Assembly: GCA_965369945.1 (NCBI GenBank)
Contig: CBDUST010000057.1
Span: forward strand, 1 to 18,996
Direction of reading: 5' to 3'
Origin: JADFNO01 sp965369945
GTDB lineage: Bacteria; Planctomycetota; Phycisphaerae; Phycisphaerales; SM1A02
Length of the DNA: 18,996 nt
Shown: in pieces, positions 6,314-14,297 of the stretch
Numbering within the stretch: position 1 is the first letter of the stretch
How the letters are laid out: every line of letters starts with the position of its first letter
Position numbers and translations under genes: made by a program
Notes under the pieces: generated by a model
Database searches by the model: none
Seen by the model: the letters and a program-made list of their open reading frames with translations, nothing else
What the model was told of the DNA's origin: nothing

Positions 6314-8497
6314 TCAATGGCCGGCGTCGGAACCCTCGTCCGTGGACTCAGGCGACGGAATGATCGGCGGCAGGTCGCCGAGGTAGAACTTCTCGAGCGG
6401 CGGGAGTGTGTCTCCAGCCCGCTTGTAGGCGTCGTTGATCACGCGCATGTCTCGCTGTTCAACGCCATTCTCGTCAATCAACCAGCTGATGGCTGCGTTG
6501 CTCACGTCTCGGGACTGTAGATCGAGGCGCACATGGCGGCCGGGTTCATCACTGGAGATCGGACGAAGGAGTTTTCGCGACCCAAAAAAATCGGACGCCT
6601 CGGGCGGAAGGATGCATTTGTACCAAGGCACAATCTCGTTATCCGTTCCCGTGGTCGCAAGCCATTCGTGGGCAATATGGCCTGCTCGTGGCTTTACACC
6701 GAAGACGACCATCGGGTGGGCGGCCAGCACCTCAGGAAAGCCACGCTCGTCCCAATAGGCTCGAGCATCAAGAGCCGAAAAGACGAGTACCTCAGCATCC
6801 GACATCCAATATGACGAGTTGGTCCCACCGTCCTGCCAGAGCTGAAACAACAACTCGCCTCTCAGATCATAAATGCGAATGACGCTCGCTGAGTACGGGC
6901 CGTGCATGAACGCGACCACAATCTCTTGACCGGGATACTCCGAAAATATATCAACCGGTTTGCTGTGACGAACTCCAAACTGCTGGCCGGTGAACTCACG
7001 GGTGATGAGTTCGGGCAAGATATCTTCCGTCTCTACTCGGTTGCTCCAAACGGGTTCATCCAGGTCGCCTTGGATGTGGAAGGCGCTGAGCGAGCCCTGC
7101 AATACGCTCCTGTCATTCTGTGTGTACGCGATGATGGCCAGCGTGCCGCCGCCGAGTTCGGGTGGGCGCTCAATGAGTTCGGCGAAGGCGATTCCGCCTT
7201 TGGCTTCGGATCGCCATCTGTGGAGAGTCTCGCCGGCAACGGAGACGAGTCTTGCTTCACGCCCGTCAGCGGCTAGCTCCACGGTATATGGCCGCAGTTT
7301 CAGATACCAGATTGATCCAAAGGTTGCGGCGAGCGTCAATCCTGCAATCGTCAAACATGCCGCCGTGGTCGTCACGATCGGATGCCGAGTCATCCAGCGC
7401 ATCGAAAGCGACCAACGTGATGGCGCACGTGCCTCGATGGGCTCGCCTAGCAGGAACCGTCGAACATCTCGGCACAGGTCCGCAGCTGACTGATAGCGCT
7501 TTTCGCGATCCTTCTGAAGCGTTTTGAGCACGATCGCCTCGATGTCCCCTTTCAGCGACTTATGTATCGTGCTGGGGCGAGGTGGATCACACTCCTGGAT
7601 CATCCGCGTCGCGTGGGGGAGGGCGGTATCGTGAAGATCGTAAGGCAATTGGCCGCACAGCAGTTCATACAACACGACGCCGAGCGAATAGATGTCACTG
7701 CGAATGTCCAGATCATGCGGATCGCCTGCGCACTGTTCCGGGCTCATGTACTGTAACGTGCCGATCAATTCGCGAACGTCCGTCTGCAAAGTCGTGAGCG
7801 CAACATCGGCATCGGTGGCACGGGCGATGCCGAAGTCGATGATTTTGATGCGGGGGTTGGCAGGCTTGGGCGCGTCGGAACGATCAGTGTCTGCGGACGT
7901 CCACCCTCCGGTGTATTCACCGGGGGCTAAATGGTCCGTGCCTTCCACAAGAATGTTCGCCGGTTTCAGGTCGCGATGAATAATCCCCTTCTGATGGCCG
8001 TAGTGAACTGCATCACAGACGTCGGCGAACAGCTCGAGTCGCGCCCGCATCGAGAGTTTCTGATCCTGGGCGAACTGAACGATCGAACGGGCATTTGGGA
8101 TGAACTCCATCGCGAAGTAGGGCACGGGCTCTCCCGGCGAGCCCGGATCATCGTGCGTGCCTGCCTCGTAGATGTGCGCGATGCCTTCGTGTCGCAAACG
8201 AGCGAGAACCTGGGCCTCGTATTCAAAGCGGCGCAGGGCAGTGGGGGAAGCCAGGCCGCGCTTGAGGACCTTCAGTGCCACCACTCGTTGTGGGTGTTGT
8301 TGCTCGGCTCTATAGACTACGCCCATTCCACCCGTGGCGATGACACCAATGATGCGATACGAGCCGATGCGCTGGGGTAAACCCTGATTCTCGGGGTCGC
8401 CGGCGGGTTCTGATACCGTTACCGGGTCACCGGGGGTTTCCTCCTCATCGAGGAGCTGTTCAGCCAGAACCTGGGCCTGCTGCGGCGATAACGGCAT
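6314..8497 (-). CDS. Transmembrane Ser/Thr protein kinase (bacterial PknB-like)
   Basis: A 727-residue protein from ATG 8497, chosen because GAGGA lies 8 nt before it; an ATG at 8527 would add ten residues but has no such site. Kinase motifs in order: ATGGMGVVYRAE (about 54-65), VALK lysine (K76), HRDLKPANIL (174-183), DFGIAR (221-226), GTLQYMSPEQ (247-256), RSDIYSLGVVLYELL (266-280). An unusual insert of about 28 residues lies between the catalytic loop and DFG and includes a REP-like repeat read in frame. A transmembrane helix at about 374-397 leads to a 330-residue outer region I cannot classify, probably a sensor. It is divergent from an ECF-like sigma factor, a pairing known in planctomycetes. 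A 29-bp element at 8531-8559 is probably its promoter region. Confidence 0.92.
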   Translation of the reverse strand: MPLSPQQAQVLAEQLLDEEETPGDPVTVSEPAGDPENQGLPQRIGSYRIIGVIATGGMGVVYRAEQQHPQRVVALKVLKRGLASPTALRRFEYEAQVLARLRHEGIAHIYEAGTHDDPGSPGEPVPYFAMEFIPNARSIVQFAQDQKLSMRARLELFADVCDAVHYGHQKGIIHRDLKPANILVEGTDHLAPGEYTGGWTSADTDRSDAPKPANPRIKIIDFGIARATDADVALTTLQTDVRELIGTLQYMSPEQCAGDPHDLDIRSDIYSLGVVLYELLCGQLPYDLHDTALPHATRMIQECDPPRPSTIHKSLKGDIEAIVLKTLQKDREKRYQSAADLCRDVRRFLLGEPIEARAPSRWSLSMRWMTRHPIVTTTAACLTIAGLTLAATFGSIWYLKLRPYTVELAADGREARLVSVAGETLHRWRSEAKGGIAFAELIERPPELGGGTLAIIAYTQNDRSVLQGSLSAFHIQGDLDEPVWSNRVETEDILPELITREFTGQQFGVRHSKPVDIFSEYPGQEIVVAFMHGPYSASVIRIYDLRGELLFQLWQDGGTNSSYWMSDAEVLVFSALDARAYWDERGFPEVLAAHPMVVFGVKPRAGHIAHEWLATTGTDNEIVPWYKCILPPEASDFFGSRKLLRPISSDEPGRHVRLDLQSRDVSNAAISWLIDENGVEQRDMRVINDAYKRAGDTLPPLEKFYLGDLPPIIPSPESTDEGSDAGH
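7905..7934. repeat. REP-like hairpin element inside the kinase gene
   Basis: CCGGTG-TATT-CACCGG (7908-7923, perfect; the stem extends outward with a T-G pair) followed by GGGCTAAATGG. Intergenic DNA at 16750-16780 has CCCGGGTG-TATT-CACCC-A-GGG followed by CTAAATGG, with the same TATT loop and the same tail. In the kinase it is read on the minus strand as about DHLAPGEYTGGW, in frame, between HRDLKPANIL and DFG. Confidence 0.65.
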
Positions 8498-8530
8498 GCT
8501 TCGTTTCCTCTTGCCCGTCATATACAATAG

Positions 8531-8559
8531 CTACGGCAGTGAACCGGCGATCTAGCCGA
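8531..8559 (-). promoter_or_regulatory. Two-part regulatory element, copy 2 (between kinase and sigma factor genes)
   Basis: Plus-strand text is CTACGGC, 8 nt, GGCGATCTAGCCGA. It matches the copy at 6245-6273 at 20 of 29 positions, with eight of the nine differences in the spacer. It lies between the divergent kinase and sigma factor genes. Only a minus-strand reading places both copies in front of a gene (kinase and collagen-like operon). If it is a promoter, transcription would begin near 8522, downstream of the ATG at 8527, which supports the kinase start at 8497. Confidence 0.6.
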
Positions 8560-8584
8560 GCATTTGTTGCCCGGAGGATGAGGA

Positions 8585-9316
8585 TTGACTGTGAACCAAC
8601 CTGAGACCGCAAGTCGTTTCCACACGACGAGTTGGACGCTGATCGTTGGGGCCCGGGCCAGCCGAGCAGACCTTCAGGAGCTATTGAGCGTTTATTGGAG
8701 CCCTGTGTACGCCTACCTACGGCGAAGGGGGCAAGATCCGCACGATGCTGCCGACCTGACGCAGGGTTTCTTGTCGGAGGTTGTGTTGGACCGCGGTTTT
8801 GTAGAGCGTGCCGATCCGAATCGCGGGCGCTTTCGGTCGTTCATGCTTTCAGCCTTGGATAGATTCGTGATCGACGAACATCGCCGAGAGTTTGGGCGCG
8901 AAGGGACGCGCCCGAAGATATTGATACCCAGCGATCCGGAAGCGCTGGCCCAGGCCGAGCCGGATGTCGTAGCAGATCCAGCCCAGGCGTTCGATCGTCA
9001 ATGGGCGGCGACTGTCTTGGATGTCGCGCTGCATCGCTTGGAAGAGGCGTGTCATCGCGACGGATTGGCGCCACATTGGCGAGTGTTTGAGGCCCGTGTC
9101 GTTCATCCAGCCGTGACCGGCGTCGATCCGGCGTCGATCGATTCGCTCGTAACATCAGGCGATGCGCGAGGCCCCGAAGAAGTTTCGAGCATGCTCCACA
9201 CCGTCAAGCGGAAGTTCCGTCAGGTCCTGCGCGATGCGGTGGCTGAGACCGTTGACAACACAGCGAACCTGGAGCTGGAGCTTGGCGAGTTACGACGCTT
9301 CTTGGCGGTCTGTTAG
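8585..9316 (+). CDS. ECF-like RNA polymerase sigma factor (planctomycete type)
   Basis: About 243 residues. The region-2 part has RFHTTSWTLIVGARAS, LLSVYWSPVYAYLRRRGQDP, HDAADLTQGFL, and DPNRGRFRSFMLSALDRFVIDEHRR split across the polymerase-binding and -10 recognition helices. This is the pattern of the planctomycete ECF-like sigma factors often encoded beside Ser/Thr kinases. The C-terminal region 4 is less typical, but the ending SSMLHTVKRKFRQVLRDAVAETV fits its recognition helix. No anti-sigma factor is visible nearby, so the divergent kinase may control it by phosphorylation (inference). The start is ambiguous: TTG 8585 has GGAGG 7 nt before it, while GTG 8591 has GAGGA 6 nt before it. 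The longer form is given. Confidence 0.88.
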   Translation: MTVNQPETASRFHTTSWTLIVGARASRADLQELLSVYWSPVYAYLRRRGQDPHDAADLTQGFLSEVVLDRGFVERADPNRGRFRSFMLSALDRFVIDEHRREFGREGTRPKILIPSDPEALAQAEPDVVADPAQAFDRQWAATVLDVALHRLEEACHRDGLAPHWRVFEARVVHPAVTGVDPASIDSLVTSGDARGPEEVSSMLHTVKRKFRQVLRDAVAETVDNTANLELELGELRRFLAVC

Positions 9317-9320
9317 GCGC

Positions 9321-9360
9321 AAAAAGAAAACCTCGCGCAGGCCCCCAAGCCCGTGCGAGG
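9321..9360 (-). terminator. Intrinsic terminator of the coiled-coil lipoprotein gene
   Basis: CCTCGCGCAGGC pairs with GCCCGTGCGAGG (9331-9342 with 9349-9360; one mismatch and one wobble in 12) around a 6-nt loop. On the minus strand the stem is followed by TTTTCTTTTT (9330-9321), a good U-tract. It lies 27 nt past the stop of the 9388-12186 gene and also closes the converging sigma factor gene. Confidence 0.8.
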
Positions 9361-9387
9361 TCGAATCGCTGTGAATGGACGAAACAG

Positions 9388-12186
9388 TTAGGGATCGCGG
9401 TCGGTCGGGACCTCGACGACTTCGCTCGCCGGGAGCGCCTCGATCGAGAGGTCGCTGGCGGGTATGCCCGGCCGGGCTGTGCTGGCCGGGTCGTAGTACT
9501 TCAAGCTGGCCAAACGAGCGTCCCAATTCCTCAGTGCGGTCTCCTGCAGCAAGTGCTGCTGCTTACGCAGCTTGGCGAGTCGGGTTCGAGACGCAGCACG
9601 AGCGGACTCGGCCTGGGCCAAGGCAGCTTCGAGATTCGTGCGCCGATGCAGGATCTCGCGGAACTGATCGGTCTCGGCACGAACGCGTGCCGAATCGGCC
9701 TGTACGAGACGGGCGTCGAACAGTGCTCCGACGGCGTCGGTGCGTGCAGAAGCGATCTGACGATGTGCCTCGGCCTGAGCGCGAGCCACGTGGCTGTCAG
9801 CCGCGATGGACGCTTGGTGCGCGTCGGCCATGGCTTCGGCGTGCTCACGCTGCGAATGCGCTGAGGCCAACAGGCGATCAACATCCGCTTCAGCGCGGAG
9901 TGAGTTGGAGAATACGAGATTGCGATTGTGCTCAATCTCAGCAGCGGCGACGGCCCGAGCCAGTTCGTTACGAGCCTTCAATCGCGTAACCTCGACATCG
10001 GTCTTGCGGGAGAAGACGTGGGCTTTGGCCATTCCTTCGTCGTAGTTAGCTTGAGCGATAGCGATCGCCGAGTCGACCGTACGATCGAGCTTGGTCAGCT
10101 CAGCCTTGAGTGTGCGGTTAGCGGCGGTGATCTGCGCTTGCAGCTCGGACGCCATTGCGTGCTCGGACTGCTCGACGCTGTCGGCCTCTACCATGAGCCG
10201 ATTGGTCTCGGCATTGCCACGGCGCTTGGTCGCTGCCAGTTCGGCATCCAGAGCCTGAGTCTCGCTCTTGCCATTGTGAGACACGGCTTGGGATTCGGCG
10301 CGGAGTTGCTCGGCTTGGGCTAACGACACTTCCAGATTGGCCCTGGCCTCGGCGCGAAGATCGGTCGCCCCGGCTGTTGCCTCCTTACGGAAGCTTTCAG
10401 CCTCGACGATCGAGCGGTTGTACGTGGATTCGCCGACGGCTAATGCTGAGCCGATGCGAGCCGTGGCTTCGTCGACTTGCGCTCTGGCTTGGACCTCGAT
10501 GGCGTCGGCCAGGGCCAACTCCTCGGTAGCAACGGCGAGTTCTTGCTTGAGCACAGCCTGGGCCTTGCTGTTGTTCTCGTTGAACGAGGCGTCGATGGCC
10601 AGTTGCTGCGCATCAGCCGTGGCACGATCACGCATTACTTCGGCTAAGGCCGAGCGGTACGCGGCAATATGCTCCGGCTCGATATATGGTGTCACAGGCT
10701 CGACGGTCGGAGACTGGGGCACCTCATGAAGCTCGGTGGGAAGTTCCAATGCCGCGTCGGTCTTGCCGGCGAAGTCGACTTTGCCCTTCTTGTGCTTGCG
10801 CGCCAACTCTTCGAAGATCTCGGCTCGCAGGCGAACCGCTTCAGCCTCGGCTTCAGCGATGATGGTCTTCATTTGAGCTTCAGCCAACTCCTGTTGGTGC
10901 AGAGCCGTCTCACGCAACGCTTTGGCGCGGGCTTGTGCCTCTGCCTTGACGAACTCGGCCCGAGCAACCTCTTCAGTGCGGGTGGCACGGATGCGGAGCT
11001 TGTTGGCTTCGGCGGACTGGCTATCCAGCCAAGCGTTCAACTCGCCGTGGCTCTTGCCGAAGTCGGCCTTAGCCTCGTTGGCGAACCAAGTGGCGTCGGC
11101 CCGAAGCCGATCAATCTCTGCTGATGCACGTTGGAATTTCGTTTGAGATCCCGAACGTCGTCTTTGGGCCTCAGCCTGAGCTTGACGCCAAGTCATTTCC
11201 GCTGCGGTGACCTTGAGGTCGAACAGTTCTTTGGAGGCCTGGGCCATCAATGCGTCGGCGCGGGCTGTTAGTTCCTGCGTCTCGGCCCGGGCATCGTTCT
11301 CCAGTGCATCGGCCCGAGCGGAGAGCTTGGCGGATTCGGCATCGCTCCGCTGACGAACGGTCTTGATCTGAATTCCCAGCTCATCCATACGAGCCTTCAT
11401 TCCTTCTTTGGTAGCGGAAGCTTCGGCCCGGAGCGCGTCGGCAGTGGCTGTTCCGCGAGTTCGCGTCGCTTCGGACCGCTCGCGCATGTCCTGGATTGCC
11501 GCGATTCCCTCCGCTTCGGTTGTCCCGCGGATCGTTCGCAGCTTGTCGATCCGTGCCTGGGACTGCACGAACTCCGAGTCCGCTTGGCTTGCCATATCTG
11601 CGTAGATCGTCTCGCGTTCCTTTAGCAGCGTATCTGCCAAGGCCTCGTTCCTCGCCACCGTGCTGTCGACTTCGCGCTGGCGGGCCGACACGGTTGCGTA
11701 CAGTTTGCTCTGTTCGGCGTTGGCCTGCTTGCGGCGATTCTCAGCGTCGGCCAGGGCGATCTGTTCGCGGGAAGCAGCCTCCTGCCGATGCGCAATGATC
11801 TTCGCCTGCTGCTCGCGCAGATTGGCCTGGCTCTCCATGTCAATCGCTCGTGCGTTAGCAAGGCTTCGCTCCACCTCCGCCATCCCGATCCGGGCCTCAC
11901 TGACGAACTGCTCGGGCAGGTTCTCGTCGCGGGCCGCTTGCTTGATGTGCTTCCGTGTCCGGTCCAGCTCCTGGCCTTCTTCTCCGAAGGCGAGATTCGA
12001 GTTGGGGCTTGCGGCCTTGCCCGACCAATCCGATCCCGAGTTCCACGAGCTGCAACCGGCCACCAGCACGACCAGGGAAGCAGCGATGTTTGATGTGATC
12101 AGCCACGCACGGCGACGGCTTGAGCGGACGGAGATCCGGTCCGCGGTTTCGTTACCGGTCTTGTCAGAAGTGAACTGAGCCTCCAT
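9388..12186 (-). CDS. Long coiled-coil lipoprotein, unknown function
   Basis: A 932-residue protein. A long basic n-region (SSRRRAWLI) precedes a hydrophobic segment and a lipobox VAGC (Cys45), so it is predicted to be lipid-anchored in the envelope. From about residue 70 to 890 it is almost unbroken Ala/Glu/Arg/Gln-rich helix with motifs such as RADALxxxA, ARAEA and AEAEAxR, which predict long coiled coils. Few aromatic or Cys residues occur and no enzymatic motif was seen. The end (about 895-932) is less helical, with YYDPASTARPG followed by a Pro/Val/Glu-rich tail. GGAGA lies 7 nt before the ATG. Possible roles are an envelope tether or a scaffold, but nothing in the sequence decides this. 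It is not recognised as a named family. It sits alone, with a strong terminator of its own. Confidence 0.82.
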   Translation of the reverse strand: MEAQFTSDKTGNETADRISVRSSRRRAWLITSNIAASLVVLVAGCSSWNSGSDWSGKAASPNSNLAFGEEGQELDRTRKHIKQAARDENLPEQFVSEARIGMAEVERSLANARAIDMESQANLREQQAKIIAHRQEAASREQIALADAENRRKQANAEQSKLYATVSARQREVDSTVARNEALADTLLKERETIYADMASQADSEFVQSQARIDKLRTIRGTTEAEGIAAIQDMRERSEATRTRGTATADALRAEASATKEGMKARMDELGIQIKTVRQRSDAESAKLSARADALENDARAETQELTARADALMAQASKELFDLKVTAAEMTWRQAQAEAQRRRSGSQTKFQRASAEIDRLRADATWFANEAKADFGKSHGELNAWLDSQSAEANKLRIRATRTEEVARAEFVKAEAQARAKALRETALHQQELAEAQMKTIIAEAEAEAVRLRAEIFEELARKHKKGKVDFAGKTDAALELPTELHEVPQSPTVEPVTPYIEPEHIAAYRSALAEVMRDRATADAQQLAIDASFNENNSKAQAVLKQELAVATEELALADAIEVQARAQVDEATARIGSALAVGESTYNRSIVEAESFRKEATAGATDLRAEARANLEVSLAQAEQLRAESQAVSHNGKSETQALDAELAATKRRGNAETNRLMVEADSVEQSEHAMASELQAQITAANRTLKAELTKLDRTVDSAIAIAQANYDEGMAKAHVFSRKTDVEVTRLKARNELARAVAAAEIEHNRNLVFSNSLRAEADVDRLLASAHSQREHAEAMADAHQASIAADSHVARAQAEAHRQIASARTDAVGALFDARLVQADSARVRAETDQFREILHRRTNLEAALAQAESARAASRTRLAKLRKQQHLLQETALRNWDARLASLKYYDPASTARPGIPASDLSIEALPASEVVEVPTDRDP

Positions 12187-12424
12187 TGGGCTATCTCCAT
12201 ATACAGCGGTTTCAATTGAACACAGCCAAGCCGCGCATACATCAGCGCATCGGCACCGAAGGATGGTTCGGCTAGGCGGGGTGCCATATTTAGCGGAATC
12301 AGCGGCTGGGAGCGATCTGCGGGGTCACGGGAAGATCAATGCTCGTTCGGCGCTATGCAGCGCAATCTTGGCCGGGGTTTCATACCGAGCAGCGATCGAT
12401 ATCGGACATGACGCCCCTTGCCTC

Positions 12425-12445
12425 AGCTTCATGCTTCAGGCTTCA
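12425..12445. repeat. Heptanucleotide repeat (NGCTTCA x3) at the stop of the protease gene
   Basis: AGCTTCA, TGCTTCA and GGCTTCA lie in tandem, the last containing the TCA that is the minus-strand stop codon of the metalloprotease. The 12187-12442 gap otherwise shows a nested inverted repeat (GGCACC...GGTGCC around CCGAA...TTCGG, about 12252-12286) but no gene. Confidence 0.5.
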
Positions 12446-13867
12446 TCCCCAATTGGCCAGGAGAATGAGCAAGTCGCCCGCGCCGACTGTGCAATCGCCG
12501 TTGAGATCGGCTGGGCAATCTCCGCAGTCAGCGCATAGACCCCAACTTGCTAGGAGGAGGAGTACGTCGCTTGCCCCTACGCTCCCGTCGCAGTTGAGGT
12601 CGGCGGGATGGGCCAGCGTGTCGCACGGGGCATCATTGGCGAGGTAGTTCAGGATCGTCTCGATCACGATCGGATGGAACTCCAGCCGGAAGTTGGCCAG
12701 ACCGCCGGGACACGTGTGGCAGTAGCTCATCAGGGTGCCGTTCTCGGCGTTCTCGCACTGGCCAAAGGCGCACTCGTCAATCGGTGGGTCATAGCCATGT
12801 GTGTGCGGGCTGCCGAAGTTATGACCCAACTCGTGACAAACCACGATGATGTCCCAGTTCTGATCGTTGTTGTGTTCGAGCGGGTAGGGGAAGTAGCCGT
12901 TCATCCCGCTCGAGTAGCCGTAATCGAATCCCTCCTGACACACGCCGGGCAGATAGGCGACTCCGCCTCCGGAATGTCCAGAGAGGAAATGCGCGACGTC
13001 GCGCTGTACATCCTGCATGTTCGCGTTCCAGAAGTTGACGAACTCGCCGAGCCCGCCGTCGTTCCAAGGATCGTCGTTTTCCGCCCATACCCGCAGGAAG
13101 ACGGTTCTGAGCGTCGTGAACACATCGCGGCTGTAGATTTCCGATGCGGCGCCAATGAGTATCGTGACGTACGCACTGGACGCCTCGGCATCGCCGTCAA
13201 AGACTTGTGTAAATTCCCAATCCGACTCGATGGCGATGTCCACCACACGACACTGCTCCGGGGACCCGTTCGCCGTTTGGCTCCGCCCGACATCGGCGCC
13301 GATTCGATCCACGACTTCAATCACGTTACATTGAAAATCCGGCAACGTCAGCAGGCCCTCGGGTAGCGCCGCGAGGCTATAGATCACGGTATTGCCGGCT
13401 CGCGTGGAGATGATGAACATCTCGTCGGGAAACTGGATGTAACCGTGGGTTCCGTGCGGCGACAGACCGAGGAAGACGATTGAGCCAGGCGCGCCGATAA
13501 CCTCGCCGCTGAGAAGCGTGACGTCCGGGCGTGCCAGGGGCTGATCGCCTTCGCCCGAGCCAAACACAACCTGCGCATCTGCGGAGAACACGTCGATCTG
13601 GCGAACGCGCAAGTCGACCCGCCGATCTCTATTCAGAGGGAAATCAGCAATGTCAAACGCCCGTAGACGGCCAATGTTTGCGTAAGCATCGTGATCGAGC
13701 GAGAGCGCTGTGATTCCGTTGCCCAAGGGAGGCGCAACTACCTGCAATGGGGAGGGAATGCTCGAAGGCGTCGTGGAGTCGGCACGGAGCGTTGTTGTAG
13801 CCGTGAACGATAGGATGAATGCGAATGCCACCGTATTCGTCACTGCGGAAGCATTGACTTGCACCAT
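12443..13867 (-). CDS. Secreted metzincin metalloprotease (M12B/reprolysin-like) with two dockerin-like motifs
   Basis: A 474-residue protein from ATG 13867. The start was chosen because it opens a signal peptide (MVQVNASAVTNTVAFAFILS) and has AAGGGA 9 nt upstream. The frame stays open further upstream, but that part overlaps a dead transposase. HELGHNFGSPH at about 345-355 is the HExxHxxGxxH zinc site with E346 as catalytic base; GTLMSYCH at about 377-384 is the Met-turn. These are hallmarks of metzincins, closest to reprolysin-like M12B enzymes. Residues 130-270 are probably a propeptide or N-terminal domain. The C-terminus carries two EF-hand/dockerin-like loops, DLNCDGSVGASDVLLLLASWG (about 423-443, joined) and DLNGDCTVGAGDLLILLAN (from 454), ending at ANWG. 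Predicted role: extracellular protein degradation or processing. Confidence 0.9.
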   Translation of the reverse strand: MVQVNASAVTNTVAFAFILSFTATTTLRADSTTPSSIPSPLQVVAPPLGNGITALSLDHDAYANIGRLRAFDIADFPLNRDRRVDLRVRQIDVFSADAQVVFGSGEGDQPLARPDVTLLSGEVIGAPGSIVFLGLSPHGTHGYIQFPDEMFIISTRAGNTVIYSLAALPEGLLTLPDFQCNVIEVVDRIGADVGRSQTANGSPEQCRVVDIAIESDWEFTQVFDGDAEASSAYVTILIGAASEIYSRDVFTTLRTVFLRVWAENDDPWNDGGLGEFVNFWNANMQDVQRDVAHFLSGHSGGGVAYLPGVCQEGFDYGYSSGMNGYFPYPLEHNNDQNWDIIVVCHELGHNFGSPHTHGYDPPIDECAFGQCENAENGTLMSYCHTCPGGLANFRLEFHPIVIETILNYLANDAPCDTLAHPADLNCDGSVGASDVLLLLASWGLCADCGDCPADLNGDCTVGAGDLLILLANWG

Positions 13868-14079
13868 GACTTGGATTCCCTTTGCTGCTGACGGTTCTTG
13901 GCGCTGTTGATGCCGAGTTGGCGAGTATCTGATCATATCATCACTGATGTGAGCGGCGTGAACAAAATGAGAAAATGCAATTCGACGCCTCCTACCTCCG
14001 AGGAGAACGTGGAAACGTAGTCTCAAAGGCACAAAAACGGGGGCGGGAAGTGAAACGGCGAACGGGGACCCCAACGCAA

Positions 14080-14280
14080 TCGCGACGGCCAAAGTCTCAT
14101 TGATCGACTTCGTGTCGCCTCGATTCGCTCGCTGGACGGTCACGGCCAGGTTCGCGCCCATGTCCACCGCCTACTCGGCCTTGTGGGCCAAGTGCGTCCG
14201 CCCATCCTTCATCTTCGTGATCTATGCGTCGAGATCCCTGTTCGCCGCTTCCCGCGGCCAGCCGCATTCGGGCCGACCGC
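14080..14280 (-). pseudogene. Decayed transposase fragment with two in-frame stops
   Basis: Read on the minus strand, one frame gives ANRDLDA, stop (14224-14222), ITKMKDGRTHLAHKAE, stop (14173-14171), AVDMGANLAVTVQRANRGDT, KSINETLAVA. The wording KMKDGRTHLAHKAEHAVDM... AVT... GDT...ETL is typical of DDE transposases of the IS4/IS5/IS1182 kind. Only about 65 codons remain and both ends are gone, so it is inactive. The second stop replaces the expected H of AEHAVD. It lies between the protease and ankyrin genes. The 13868-14079 stretch next to it shows no gene. Confidence 0.7.
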
Positions 14281-14297
14281 GCCCGGCTACCGGATCG

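Noticed and set aside
12268..12275. A third copy of the shared promoter element (TCGGCTAG)
   Set aside because: Only eight bases match, the second block is missing at the right distance, and the orientation does not fit the neighbouring gene.
13868..14167. N-terminal extension of the metalloprotease by 100 codons
   Set aside because: The extension contains transposase-derived text and no signal peptide; a good signal peptide and ribosome site lie at 13867.
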